Origin: Sphingomonas mucosissima
Lineage (GTDB): Bacteria > Pseudomonadota > Alphaproteobacteria > Sphingomonadales > Sphingomonadaceae
Direction of reading: 5' to 3'
Assembly: GCF_002197665.1 (NCBI RefSeq)
Contig: NZ_NBBJ01000001.1
Location: 992,001-1,056,000 of the forward strand
Length of the DNA: 64,000 bases
The position numbers were made by a program, and so were the translations under genes. Of this stretch, positions 56,658 to 64,000 are shown in pieces (within the stretch, counting starts at the first letter, position 1; each line of letters starts with the position of its first letter). A model generated the notes under the pieces. The model was not told the DNA's origin. It worked only from the letters and a program-made list of their open reading frames with translations, and searched no databases.

Positions 56658-57106
56658 AAACGGGTGCGCTGAACCTTGCCGATCCTCTTGCCACCGAGGC
56701 GGTCGGCATGCGTCTTGCCGAGGTGCTCGGGCCAGGTGACGTAATCACACTGTCGGGGCCGCTTGGGGCCGGGAAGACCAGCATCGCTCGCGGGCTGCTG
56801 GCTGCCCTGGGGCTCGCCGGCGAAGCACCCAGCCCGAGCTTCGCAATCGTGCAGCCCTATGATCCGCCCGAGGTTCGTTTCCCGGTGCTCCACGTCGATC
56901 TCTATCGCCTCGACGGGCCAGATGATCTGCGGGAACTGGGGCTGGACGAGGCGTTGTTCGATGCGGCGCTGATCGTCGAATGGCCGGACCGTGCAGGTGA
57001 GGGCGCTTGGCCGCATGCGCTGCGACTTGCGATCGCTATCGAACCGAATGGCGCGAGGCGCTTGACTTGGGAAGCGCCGGCGGCATGGGAGCGCCGATGG
57101 TCCTAG
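56654..57106 (+). CDS. tsaE: tRNA threonylcarbamoyladenosine ATPase TsaE
   Basis: TsaE is the ATPase that helps TsaB-TsaD install t6A37 on tRNAs reading ANN codons. The 150-residue protein has a Walker A loop SGPLGAGKTSIARGLL (~34-49), SPSFAIVQPY, the Walker-B-like VLHVDLYRLDGPDDLRELGL, and IVEWPDR. Its ATG overlaps the divL stop (ATGA) and its end overlaps amgK by ten bases, so it is embedded in a coupled operon. Confidence 0.93.
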   Translation: MKTGALNLADPLATEAVGMRLAEVLGPGDVITLSGPLGAGKTSIARGLLAALGLAGEAPSPSFAIVQPYDPPEVRFPVLHVDLYRLDGPDDLRELGLDEALFDAALIVEWPDRAGEGAWPHALRLAIAIEPNGARRLTWEAPAAWERRWS

Positions 57107-58080
57107 ACATGACGCCGCCCGCCGAAGCGCACAATTTTCTCGCTGCGCACGGATGGGCCGAGGCGACAGTGCTGCCGCTCGCCGGCGACGCTTCGTTTCG
57201 ACGCTATTTCCGTATCGTGGACGGCGCGCGCCGCGCCGTCTTGATGGACGCGCCGCCGCCGCATGAAGATCCGCGCCCGTTCATCGCAGTGGCCGAATGG
57301 CTCGCCGAGCGCGGTTTCGGGGCGCCGAAGATCCACGCCATCGATGAGGCGCGCGGCCTCGTATTGCTGGAGGATTTTGGTGACAATCGCATGCGCGAGG
57401 CGATCGATGCCGATCCCGGCCTTGCCACGGAATTGTACGCCAACGCCGTTGATCTGCTGATCGCGCTCCGTGCCCATCCGGCGGGGCCCTGGCGGGCCTA
57501 TAATCGTGCCGAGCTGCAGCGGGAGGCAGGGCTTCTCGTGGAATGGTATTGCCCGGCGCTGGGGCTGCACGTTGATGCACAGGGCTACGTCGATGCGTGG
57601 GACGCAGTGTTGCAACACGCCGCCTTCGATGACGCTGTCACGGTGCTGCGGGACTATCACGTCGAAAACCTGATGCTGGTGGGCGCGACCCGTTCACTCG
57701 GCCTGCTCGACTTCCAGGACGCGCTTGCCGGCCACCCGGCCTATGACCTCGTGTCATTGTTGCAGGACGCTCGCCGCGATGTGGACCCCGCATTGGAGCA
57801 GGCGATGCTGAGCCGCTATTGCGCGGCGACCAGCGAAGGCGAGGCATTCCTGCGCGCCTATCACGTGCTCGGCGCGCAACGGAACGCTAAGATCATCGGC
57901 ATCTTCACCCGGTTGTGGAAGCGCGACGGCAAGGATCGCTATCCCGGTCTGTGTCCGCGCGTGTGGTCCTATCTGGAACGCGACCTTGCCCGACCGGAAC
58001 TCGCGCCGGTAGCGCGCTGGTTCGATGCCAACATCCCCGCCGACCGTCGCGGCGATCCCCTGCTGCTGAGCGCCCAATGA
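57097..58080 (+). CDS. amgK: AmgK-type N-acetylmuramate/N-acetylglucosamine kinase
   Basis: An aminoglycoside-phosphotransferase-fold anomeric sugar kinase of 327 residues that starts the MurNAc recycling route bypassing de novo UDP-MurNAc synthesis. Seen: PLAGDASFRRYFRIV (nucleotide loop), RAVLMDAPP (Lys-equivalent region), the catalytic loop VLRDYHVENLMLV, and LGLLDFQDALAG (metal-binding Asp). GGGAG lies before ATG 57097; ATGs at 57085 and 57109 are alternatives. It overlaps tsaE and its stop overlaps murU, its pathway partner. Confidence 0.88.
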   Translation: MVLDMTPPAEAHNFLAAHGWAEATVLPLAGDASFRRYFRIVDGARRAVLMDAPPPHEDPRPFIAVAEWLAERGFGAPKIHAIDEARGLVLLEDFGDNRMREAIDADPGLATELYANAVDLLIALRAHPAGPWRAYNRAELQREAGLLVEWYCPALGLHVDAQGYVDAWDAVLQHAAFDDAVTVLRDYHVENLMLVGATRSLGLLDFQDALAGHPAYDLVSLLQDARRDVDPALEQAMLSRYCAATSEGEAFLRAYHVLGAQRNAKIIGIFTRLWKRDGKDRYPGLCPRVWSYLERDLARPELAPVARWFDANIPADRRGDPLLLSAQ

Positions 58081-58829
58081 TCAAGCCGCGTGTGATCCGC
58101 CCCGAGCTTGCGGCACCAATGCCGACAACGGCGATGGTGATGGCGGCCGGGCTCGGCAAGCGGATGCGGCCGCTGACGGCCACACGTCCCAAGCCGCTGA
58201 TCAAAGTGGCCGGGAAGACGCTTCTCGATCACACGCTGGATCACTTGCGCGCGGCAGGGGTGAAGCGGGCGGTGGTCAACGCGCATTATCTCGCGGACAC
58301 GCTGGAGGGGCATCTCCAATCGGTGGACGGCATCGAGGTGCTGGTCTCCGACGAGCGGGCGCAATTGCTTGAAACCGGCGGCGGCTTGATGAAGGCCAAG
58401 CCGCTGCTCGGGGATGACCCCATCTTTGTCGTGAACAGCGACAATTTCTGGCTCAATGGCCCGATCGACGCACTGTCGTTGTTGGCGGCGCGCTGGAATG
58501 CGGCGGAGATGGACGTTCTGCTGCTGCTCGTGCCACTTGCCCGGGCGCATTGCCACAAGGGCCAGGGCGATTTTCATATCGGTGCTGACGGCCGGATCAC
58601 CAGCCGGCGGCGGCCGGGCCGGCTGGCGCCCTTTGTGTTCATCGGCGTGCAGATCCTCAATCCCGCGATCCTCCAAGATGCGCCGGAGGGGCCGTTCTCG
58701 ACCATGTTGTTCTGGGAACGAGCGATTGCGGCGGGACGCGCCTACGGCGTTGTCCACCAGGGGTTGTGGGTCGATGTCGGGACACCTGCTGCGATCGCCA
58801 GGGCGGAAGCTCTGCTGATCGATGGGTGA
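58077..58829 (+). CDS. murU: MurNAc-1-phosphate uridylyltransferase MurU
   Basis: A nucleotidyltransferase of 250 residues that turns MurNAc-1-phosphate and UTP into UDP-MurNAc. The pyrophosphorylase signature MVMAAGLGKRMRPLTATRPK with KPLIKVAGKTLLDHTL is at ~20-48; LLETGGGLMKA and VVNSDNFWLNGP (catalytic Asp pair region) follow. ATGA overlap with amgK supports a joint recycling role and resistance to fosfomycin-type block of de novo synthesis, as shown for AmgK-MurU in Pseudomonas. Its stop overlaps addB. Confidence 0.9.
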   Translation: MIKPRVIRPELAAPMPTTAMVMAAGLGKRMRPLTATRPKPLIKVAGKTLLDHTLDHLRAAGVKRAVVNAHYLADTLEGHLQSVDGIEVLVSDERAQLLETGGGLMKAKPLLGDDPIFVVNSDNFWLNGPIDALSLLAARWNAAEMDVLLLLVPLARAHCHKGQGDFHIGADGRITSRRRPGRLAPFVFIGVQILNPAILQDAPEGPFSTMLFWERAIAAGRAYGVVHQGLWVDVGTPAAIARAEALLIDG

Positions 58830-61758
58830 GCGGACGGGGCCGCGGCTCTACACCATTCCGGCGCACCGGGCATTTGCCGACGCGCTCGTCACCGGCCTGA
58901 TCCGCCGCTTCGGGGGTGATCCGCTTCAGCTCGCCCGGGGGTTGGTACTCCTGCCGAACAATCGCGCGAAGCTGGCGGTGACCAACGCCTTTGTCCGCGC
59001 AAAGGGGGGCGCGCTGGTGTTGCCGCGTCTGGTCGCCATCGGTGCAGACGATCTTGGTGAAGCGATCGGCGCAGCATTGGATCCCGCGGACGCGCCTGAC
59101 CCGCCCCCCGCGGCTGTCGAGCCCCTGACGCGACGCATGATCCTTGCCCGGCTGGTCAAGGAGGCGAAACCAGCGCTGGATACGGCAGAAGCGGTCCGGC
59201 TGGCGGGTGATTTGGCGCGCACCCTCGATCAGCTGATCGTCGAGGAGGTGGACCCGGCGCGCTTGTCCGAGCTCGACCTCGGCGAGCTCACCGATCATTG
59301 GCGCCAATCGCTCGAGCTCTTCCGCGTGATCCTGGATCACTGGCCCGGTGAGCTTGCCCGCCTTGGCCGGATCGACAGCGCCACACGTCGCGTGCTGCTG
59401 CTCCGTCGCCTCGAGGAGCGCTGGCGGGTGAGCGCGCCTGACGGCTTCGTCTGCGCAGCCGGTATCACGGACGCAGCACCGTCGGTCGCCAGATTGCTTG
59501 GTCGGATCGCCGCGCTGGACAACGGATTGGTCGTGCTAGCGGGCGTCGACCGCGACATGGCAGAGGACGAGTGGCAGTCGCTCGGGCCGCACCAACCCGA
59601 TCCGGTCACCGGCCGTGTCGCGCGGTCGATCGAAGTGCATCCACAGTTTCACTTGAAGCAACTGCTCTCGCGCATGGGGCTGGCCCGCGACGATGTCGCG
59701 CTGTGGCCTGATGGCAGCGACCACGACGCGTCGGCTGCGCGCGGTCGGACGATCGCCACCGCGCTCGCGCCCGCGGAATACACGGCGCGCTGGACCGAGT
59801 TGCGGCCGCAGCAACGCCAGTTGGCAGGCGTTCGCATTGCCGAGCTTTCGAGCCCGGCAGAGGAAGCGCAGGCCATCGCGCTGGCGCTAAGGGCAGCCGT
59901 CGAGGAGCCGGAGCGCACCGCTGCGCTGGTGACGCCTGACCGGGCACTGGCGCGGCGGGTTTCGGCGCATTGCGCACGCTGGGGACTAGACGTCGACGAT
60001 AGCGCCGGACGACCGCTATCGATCACGCCCCCGGGCACGTTGCTGACCGCGATCTGCGACGCTGCCACCGAAAGCTTCGCGCCGCTAGCGCTGCTCACCC
60101 TCCTGAAGCACCCGCTCGTCCGCGCCGGCGATCAGCGCGGCGCCTGGCTGGAAGGCGTGCGGCGATTGGATCGCCAGCTGCGTGGCCCGCGGCCAGCGCC
60201 CGGCTTGGACGGGATCGCCGGGCACCTCGGTGATCGTGCCGGCAGCTGGTGGCATCAAATACGATCGTTGCTGGATCCGCTGGCAACGACGTTCGCGGGC
60301 GGCGCGGCACCTTTGCCGGCGTTGGTCGCCGCCGTGCGAGACACCGCAAGCGCGCTCGCCGGCGAGGAGGCCTGGAGCGGCCCGGCGGGACGGGCCGCGG
60401 CGGACCTCCTGGCCGATCTCGAGGCCGAAGCAGCGCTCGGGCCGGCCGACGCGACGCCGCAAGACTTGGCTCCCATGCTGCGCCTGCTGATGGACGAAAT
60501 CGCCGTCCGTCCGCAACAGGGCGGGCACCCGCGCCTCGCGATCTACGGCCTTATCGAAGCGCGTCTGCAATCGGCCGACCTGATGATCCTGAGTGGCCTG
60601 AACGAGGGTGTCTGGCCGGGCAGTACTGCGCCCGATCCCTGGCTCGCCCCGCGCATCCGCGTTGCGCTCGGCCTTCCCGGGCTTGAGCGATCAATCGGCG
60701 TTGCCGCGCATGACTTCGGCCAGGGCCTGGGCGCTCGGCAGGTTCTGATAACCCGGGCACGCCGCGATGCGCGCGCGCCGGCAATCCCGTCGCGCTTGTG
60801 GCTGCGGCTCGCTGCCATGGCCGGTGACGAATTCGAGCGCGCACGTGATCGCCAGCTGGAAGGCTGGAGCCGGCTGATGGACGATGGCGGCACGCCGCAG
60901 CCGGTGTCACGGCCAGCGCCCAGCCCCACAGCAGCGCTTCGCCCGCTCGCGATGTCTGTCACGCAGGTCGATCGCCTTAAAGCCGACCCGTTCGCCTTCT
61001 ATGCCCAGCGGATCCTGCGCCTGTCCGCGCTCGATCCGGTTGATGCCGATCCTACGGCGGCATGGCGCGGCACCGCGGTTCACGGGGTGCTGGAGGCCTG
61101 GGCGCGAGACACCGGCTGCCGCGTGGACGCGCTTCGCCCGCTGGCGATGGACATGCTCAGCGACCCGAAAACGCACCCGCTGATCCGCGCGCTCTGGCAG
61201 CCGCGCTTGCTTGCAGCGGTGGAATGGATCGCGCAGCGCATGGCGGCGGAACAGGATGCCGGACGAAAGGTGATCGCCGCGGAGGGGAAGGGTGGCACAA
61301 CCATCGCCGGCATCGAGCTTTCAGGCCGGTTCGATCGTATCGATCTCCTGCCCGACAACACGCTGGCGATCGTCGACTACAAGACCGGCAAGGCGCCTTC
61401 CGCTGCTGCCGTCCGGGCGGGATTTTCCATGCAATTGGGCTTGCTTGGCGCGATTGCGGAGGCGGGTGGTTTCGCCGGCATCAGTGGCACGGCCGGCGGC
61501 TTCGAATATTGGTCGCTCGCCAAGAACCGCGAATCCACGTTCGGCAGTGTAAGCACGCCCGTAGATCCCAACGGCAAGAATGATCGCATCCTCACCAGCG
61601 AATTCGTGGAGCGCGCCCGCGCGGTTTTCGCCGAAGCGGCCGCTCGCTGGCTGACCGGTGACGAGGCTTTCGTCGCCAAGCTGCACCCCGAATATGCCCC
61701 TTACGCCGAATATGACCAGCTGATGCGGCGCGATGAATGGTACGGCCGTGATAATTGA
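58822..61758 (+). CDS. addB: Double-strand break repair nuclease AddB
   Basis: The 978-residue AddB subunit works with AddA in resecting DNA ends for RecA. It has an inactive helicase-like body (VLLPNNRAKLAVTNAFVRA, LMILSGLNEGVWPGSTAPDP) and a C-terminal RecB-type nuclease domain with ELSGRFDRIDLLPDN and AIVDYKTGKAPSAAAVRAGF, the catalytic Asp/Lys motif. Its ATG overlaps the murU stop by 8 bp. This alphaproteobacterial form lacks the iron-sulfur cysteines of Bacillus AddB as far as I can see. Confidence 0.9.
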   Translation: MGERTGPRLYTIPAHRAFADALVTGLIRRFGGDPLQLARGLVLLPNNRAKLAVTNAFVRAKGGALVLPRLVAIGADDLGEAIGAALDPADAPDPPPAAVEPLTRRMILARLVKEAKPALDTAEAVRLAGDLARTLDQLIVEEVDPARLSELDLGELTDHWRQSLELFRVILDHWPGELARLGRIDSATRRVLLLRRLEERWRVSAPDGFVCAAGITDAAPSVARLLGRIAALDNGLVVLAGVDRDMAEDEWQSLGPHQPDPVTGRVARSIEVHPQFHLKQLLSRMGLARDDVALWPDGSDHDASAARGRTIATALAPAEYTARWTELRPQQRQLAGVRIAELSSPAEEAQAIALALRAAVEEPERTAALVTPDRALARRVSAHCARWGLDVDDSAGRPLSITPPGTLLTAICDAATESFAPLALLTLLKHPLVRAGDQRGAWLEGVRRLDRQLRGPRPAPGLDGIAGHLGDRAGSWWHQIRSLLDPLATTFAGGAAPLPALVAAVRDTASALAGEEAWSGPAGRAAADLLADLEAEAALGPADATPQDLAPMLRLLMDEIAVRPQQGGHPRLAIYGLIEARLQSADLMILSGLNEGVWPGSTAPDPWLAPRIRVALGLPGLERSIGVAAHDFGQGLGARQVLITRARRDARAPAIPSRLWLRLAAMAGDEFERARDRQLEGWSRLMDDGGTPQPVSRPAPSPTAALRPLAMSVTQVDRLKADPFAFYAQRILRLSALDPVDADPTAAWRGTAVHGVLEAWARDTGCRVDALRPLAMDMLSDPKTHPLIRALWQPRLLAAVEWIAQRMAAEQDAGRKVIAAEGKGGTTIAGIELSGRFDRIDLLPDNTLAIVDYKTGKAPSAAAVRAGFSMQLGLLGAIAEAGGFAGISGTAGGFEYWSLAKNRESTFGSVSTPVDPNGKNDRILTSEFVERARAVFAEAAARWLTGDEAFVAKLHPEYAPYAEYDQLMRRDEWYGRDN

Positions 61759-61785
61759 GATGATCCAGATCCGGCAGGCGCGGAA

Positions 61786-64000
61786 GTGAGCAGCACAACG
61801 GGCGCTCGCCCGCTTCCCCCGCTTCGAGGCGAGCAGCGCCGCGCCAGCGCCCCCGATGCGCACGTGTGGCTCTCCGCTTCCGCTGGCACGGGCAAGACCC
61901 AGGTGTTGTCCGCCCGCGTCTTCCGCCTGCTGCTGCGCGGTGTGGACCCCTCGGCGATCCTTTGCCTCACCTTCACCAAGGCCGGTGCCGCGGAAATGGC
62001 TGCGCGCGTCAGCCAGCGGCTGGCGGCGTGGGTGCGGATGAAGGACCGTGACCTGTTTGCCGACCTCGTCGCCCTCGGGGAGCCGGGAGATCCGGCGCAG
62101 CGGGATCGCGCGCGCACGTTGTTTGCCAAGGTGCTCGATGCGCCGGGCGGCGGCTTGCGCATCCAGACGATTCACGGGTTCTGCCAAGGGCTCCTCGCCG
62201 CATTTCCGACCGAGGCCGGCCTCGTGCCCGGCTTCCGCCCGATCGAGGCGCGCGAGGAATCGGTGCTGGCCCGTGCCACGCTGGCAGATCTTCTGGTCGC
62301 GGCGGAGGTGGAAGGCCGGCTTGCGCCCGTCGAGGCCGTCGGCAAGCTCAGCATCCGCTTGGGCGAGGTCGCCGCCGAACGCTACCTCACCGATTGTGCG
62401 CGCGCCGCCCCAGCGCTTGAGGAACTGCCCGCCGGCATCCAGCCGTGGTTGCGCCGCGAGCTCGAGCTGCCGAGCGGCGATGTGGAGGAGCATATCCGCG
62501 GCGCCTGCGACGACGACGCGATCGATCGCACCACGCTCGAAGCACTTGCCGCGCTGAACCGCGGCTGGGGCGGGAAGAAGGGCACGGCGCGCGCGGAAAC
62601 GATTGCTATCTGGCTGTCGGCCAACGCCGAGCAGCGCGCGGCGACACTCGACGATTTGCATCTCGTATGGGCCAAGGCGGACGGCGATCCACGCTCCTTC
62701 GGCAAAGGGCAGGCTCCGCCGGATCCGGACTATGCCGAGCTCGCGGCGCGACTGCACGGCACGTGCGGGGAATTGCTCGGGCTGCGGGTGCGCGCAGCCT
62801 ATGCGGATCTGCTGGCGGAGGCGCTGACCGTCGGGCGGGATTATGCGCGCGCCTATGCCGCGGCGAAGCGCCGCCGCGGGCTCGTTGATTTCGACGATCT
62901 GATCACGGCAACCGTGCGCCTCCTAGACGTGCCCGGCATCGGCGATTGGGTGCGGTTCAAGCTCGATCAGACCACCGAGCACGTGCTGATCGACGAGGCA
63001 CAGGACACCAACGTCGCGCAATGGCGGATCGTCCGTGCGCTGGTGGACGAATATTTCGTCGGGCGCGGGGTTTATGCGCCGTCGATGCGCACCCTCTTCA
63101 CGGTGGGTGATCACAAGCAGGCGATCTTCGGCTTTCAAGGCACCGATCCGGTCAACTTCCGCGCGGCGGAGATGCATTTCGCGCGCAAGGCAGCCGAGGT
63201 CGCCGGTGATGATCGAATGCCCGACGAGGAACGCGGCCTGCCGTTTGAACAATTGTCGCTGGTCTCCTCGTTTCGCTCTACCCGGCCGGTGCTGGAGTTC
63301 GTTGACGCGGCGGTCGAGGCGCTCGGGTCCGACGCGCTCGGGCTCGACACGGCCATGCCGCCGCACGCCAGCGAAGTTCCCCGCCCAGGGTGCGTCGAAT
63401 TGTGGGCGCCCATCAGCGCGGGCAACATCGAGGACGACGCCGGCGATGAAGAGTGGATCGACGATGCGGTGCGCGCCAACGCCACCCGCATCGCGCGCCA
63501 GATCCGCGGCTGGCTGGACAGCGGCGCGATGCTCGAAAGCAAGGGGCGCCCGATCCGGCCCGAGGACATCATGGTGCTGGTCAAGCGGCGAGGCGAAATC
63601 GCGCAGCTGCTAGTTGCTCGCCTGTATGCAGAAGGCGTGCCGGTGGCCGGGGTGGATCGGCTGCGGCTGAACGCACCGCTTGCCGTGCAGGATCTGCTGG
63701 CTGCCGTCCGGTTCGTGCTTCAGCCGGACGATGATCTCAGCCTGGCGAACCTGCTCGTGTCCCCGCTCATCGGCTGGACACAGGAGGAACTGCTCGCGCG
63801 CGCGGTCCCGCGCACGGGAAGCCTGTGGCGCCACCTGTCCGAGCATCATCGCGACCTCCTCGGCCCTTTGGACAGAATGCTTGCACGGGCGGACTTCACC
63901 ACGCCCTATCGCTTCCTTGAGGAGATCCTGTCCGGCCCGCTCGAAGGCCGCCGTCGCCTGCTTGCGCGGCTGGGCGAAGAGGCACGCGATCCAATCGAGG
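61786..64000 (+). CDS. addA: Helicase-nuclease AddA (5' part)
   Basis: A UvrD-type helicase subunit cut by the window end; 738 residues are present. Motif I SASAGTGKTQVLSARVFR (Walker A), Ia LCLTFTKAGAAEMAARV, IQTIHGFCQGLLAAF, VDFDDLI, motif II HVLIDEAQDTNVAQW, III LFTVGDHKQAIFGFQGTDPV and IV SSFRSTRPVLEFVDAAVE all appear in order. The GTG at 61786 is 25 bp after the addB stop; no strong ribosome site is seen, but the protein begins in the right place. The C-terminal nuclease domain lies outside. Confidence 0.92.
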   Translation, partial: MSSTTGARPLPPLRGEQRRASAPDAHVWLSASAGTGKTQVLSARVFRLLLRGVDPSAILCLTFTKAGAAEMAARVSQRLAAWVRMKDRDLFADLVALGEPGDPAQRDRARTLFAKVLDAPGGGLRIQTIHGFCQGLLAAFPTEAGLVPGFRPIEAREESVLARATLADLLVAAEVEGRLAPVEAVGKLSIRLGEVAAERYLTDCARAAPALEELPAGIQPWLRRELELPSGDVEEHIRGACDDDAIDRTTLEALAALNRGWGGKKGTARAETIAIWLSANAEQRAATLDDLHLVWAKADGDPRSFGKGQAPPDPDYAELAARLHGTCGELLGLRVRAAYADLLAEALTVGRDYARAYAAAKRRRGLVDFDDLITATVRLLDVPGIGDWVRFKLDQTTEHVLIDEAQDTNVAQWRIVRALVDEYFVGRGVYAPSMRTLFTVGDHKQAIFGFQGTDPVNFRAAEMHFARKAAEVAGDDRMPDEERGLPFEQLSLVSSFRSTRPVLEFVDAAVEALGSDALGLDTAMPPHASEVPRPGCVELWAPISAGNIEDDAGDEEWIDDAVRANATRIARQIRGWLDSGAMLESKGRPIRPEDIMVLVKRRGEIAQLLVARLYAEGVPVAGVDRLRLNAPLAVQDLLAAVRFVLQPDDDLSLANLLVSPLIGWTQEELLARAVPRTGSLWRHLSEHHRDLLGPLDRMLARADFTTPYRFLEEILSGPLEGRRRLLARLGEEARDPIE

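Noticed and set aside
61321..62757. 478-codon minus-strand frame opposite addB/addA
   Set aside because: Overlaps two well-identified genes and has no family motif.

Overview
The window is GC-rich, densely coded chromosomal DNA. It most likely comes from a Sphingomonadales alphaproteobacterium of the Sphingomonas type. The reasons are a DivL-type tyrosine pseudo-kinase next to tsaE-amgK-murU-addB-addA, the mreB-mreC-mreD-mrdA-rodA block, the fabD-fabG-acpP-fabF-mltG block, alphaproteobacterial AddAB and Ohr, and several small proteins of sphingomonad style. The genus is inferred from gene content only.

Layout. 0-4 kb: the start of miaA overlaps the start of divergent serB, then comes a LacI-type regulator with a likely operator and a GH144-type glucanase. 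4-11.3 kb: an SDR, a hotdog thioesterase, a MASE1-PAS-GGDEF cyclase, glutamine-dependent NAD synthetase, an AlkA-type glycosylase, a 2Fe-2S ferredoxin and RlmB. 11.6-15.6 kb: tRNA-Tyr, a small hydrophilic protein, Mn catalase, a sulfotransferase-like protein, tRNA-Gly and class I aldolase. 15.8-23.6 kb (minus strand): an M20 amidohydrolase; a secreted protein/cyclophilin/alcohol dehydrogenase operon, the last with an apparent N-terminal frameshift; and an operon of FAD monooxygenase, SnoaL-like protein and two acyl-CoA dehydrogenases. 24-26.6 kb: a 7TMR-DISM GGDEF-EAL protein.

26.7-37.7 kb is the accessory and decaying part. It holds small orphan genes, a twice-frameshifted YdeI-like gene, an AraC regulator facing an SDR, an SDR remnant, a large RTX/SGNH/FG-GAP secreted-type protein, a lipoprotein, a D-cysteine-desulfhydrase-like remnant and other fragments. 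It ends at the 3' end of tRNA-Lys, so it may be the relic of a tRNA-targeted insertion.

37.8-64 kb is core genome. rodA-mrdA-mreD-mreC-mreB (cell elongation) faces mutL. Then come ohr with a palindromic operator, rpsF-rpsR-rplI, an RcnB-like protein, a GT39-like membrane glycosyltransferase, fatty-acid synthesis genes (fabD, fabG, acpP, fabF), mltG, and a tightly overlapping divL-tsaE-amgK-murU-addB run followed by addA, which is cut by the window end. Together these genes serve wall growth and recycling, lipid synthesis, DNA repair and translation.

I found no CRISPR array, insertion sequence, prophage or clear multi-gene defence system. The most unusual items are the DivL-like protein with tyrosine in place of the kinase histidine, the RTX-SGNH-FG-GAP protein, a small protein whose best start is ATC, and the uncharacterised monooxygenase/acyl-CoA dehydrogenase operon.
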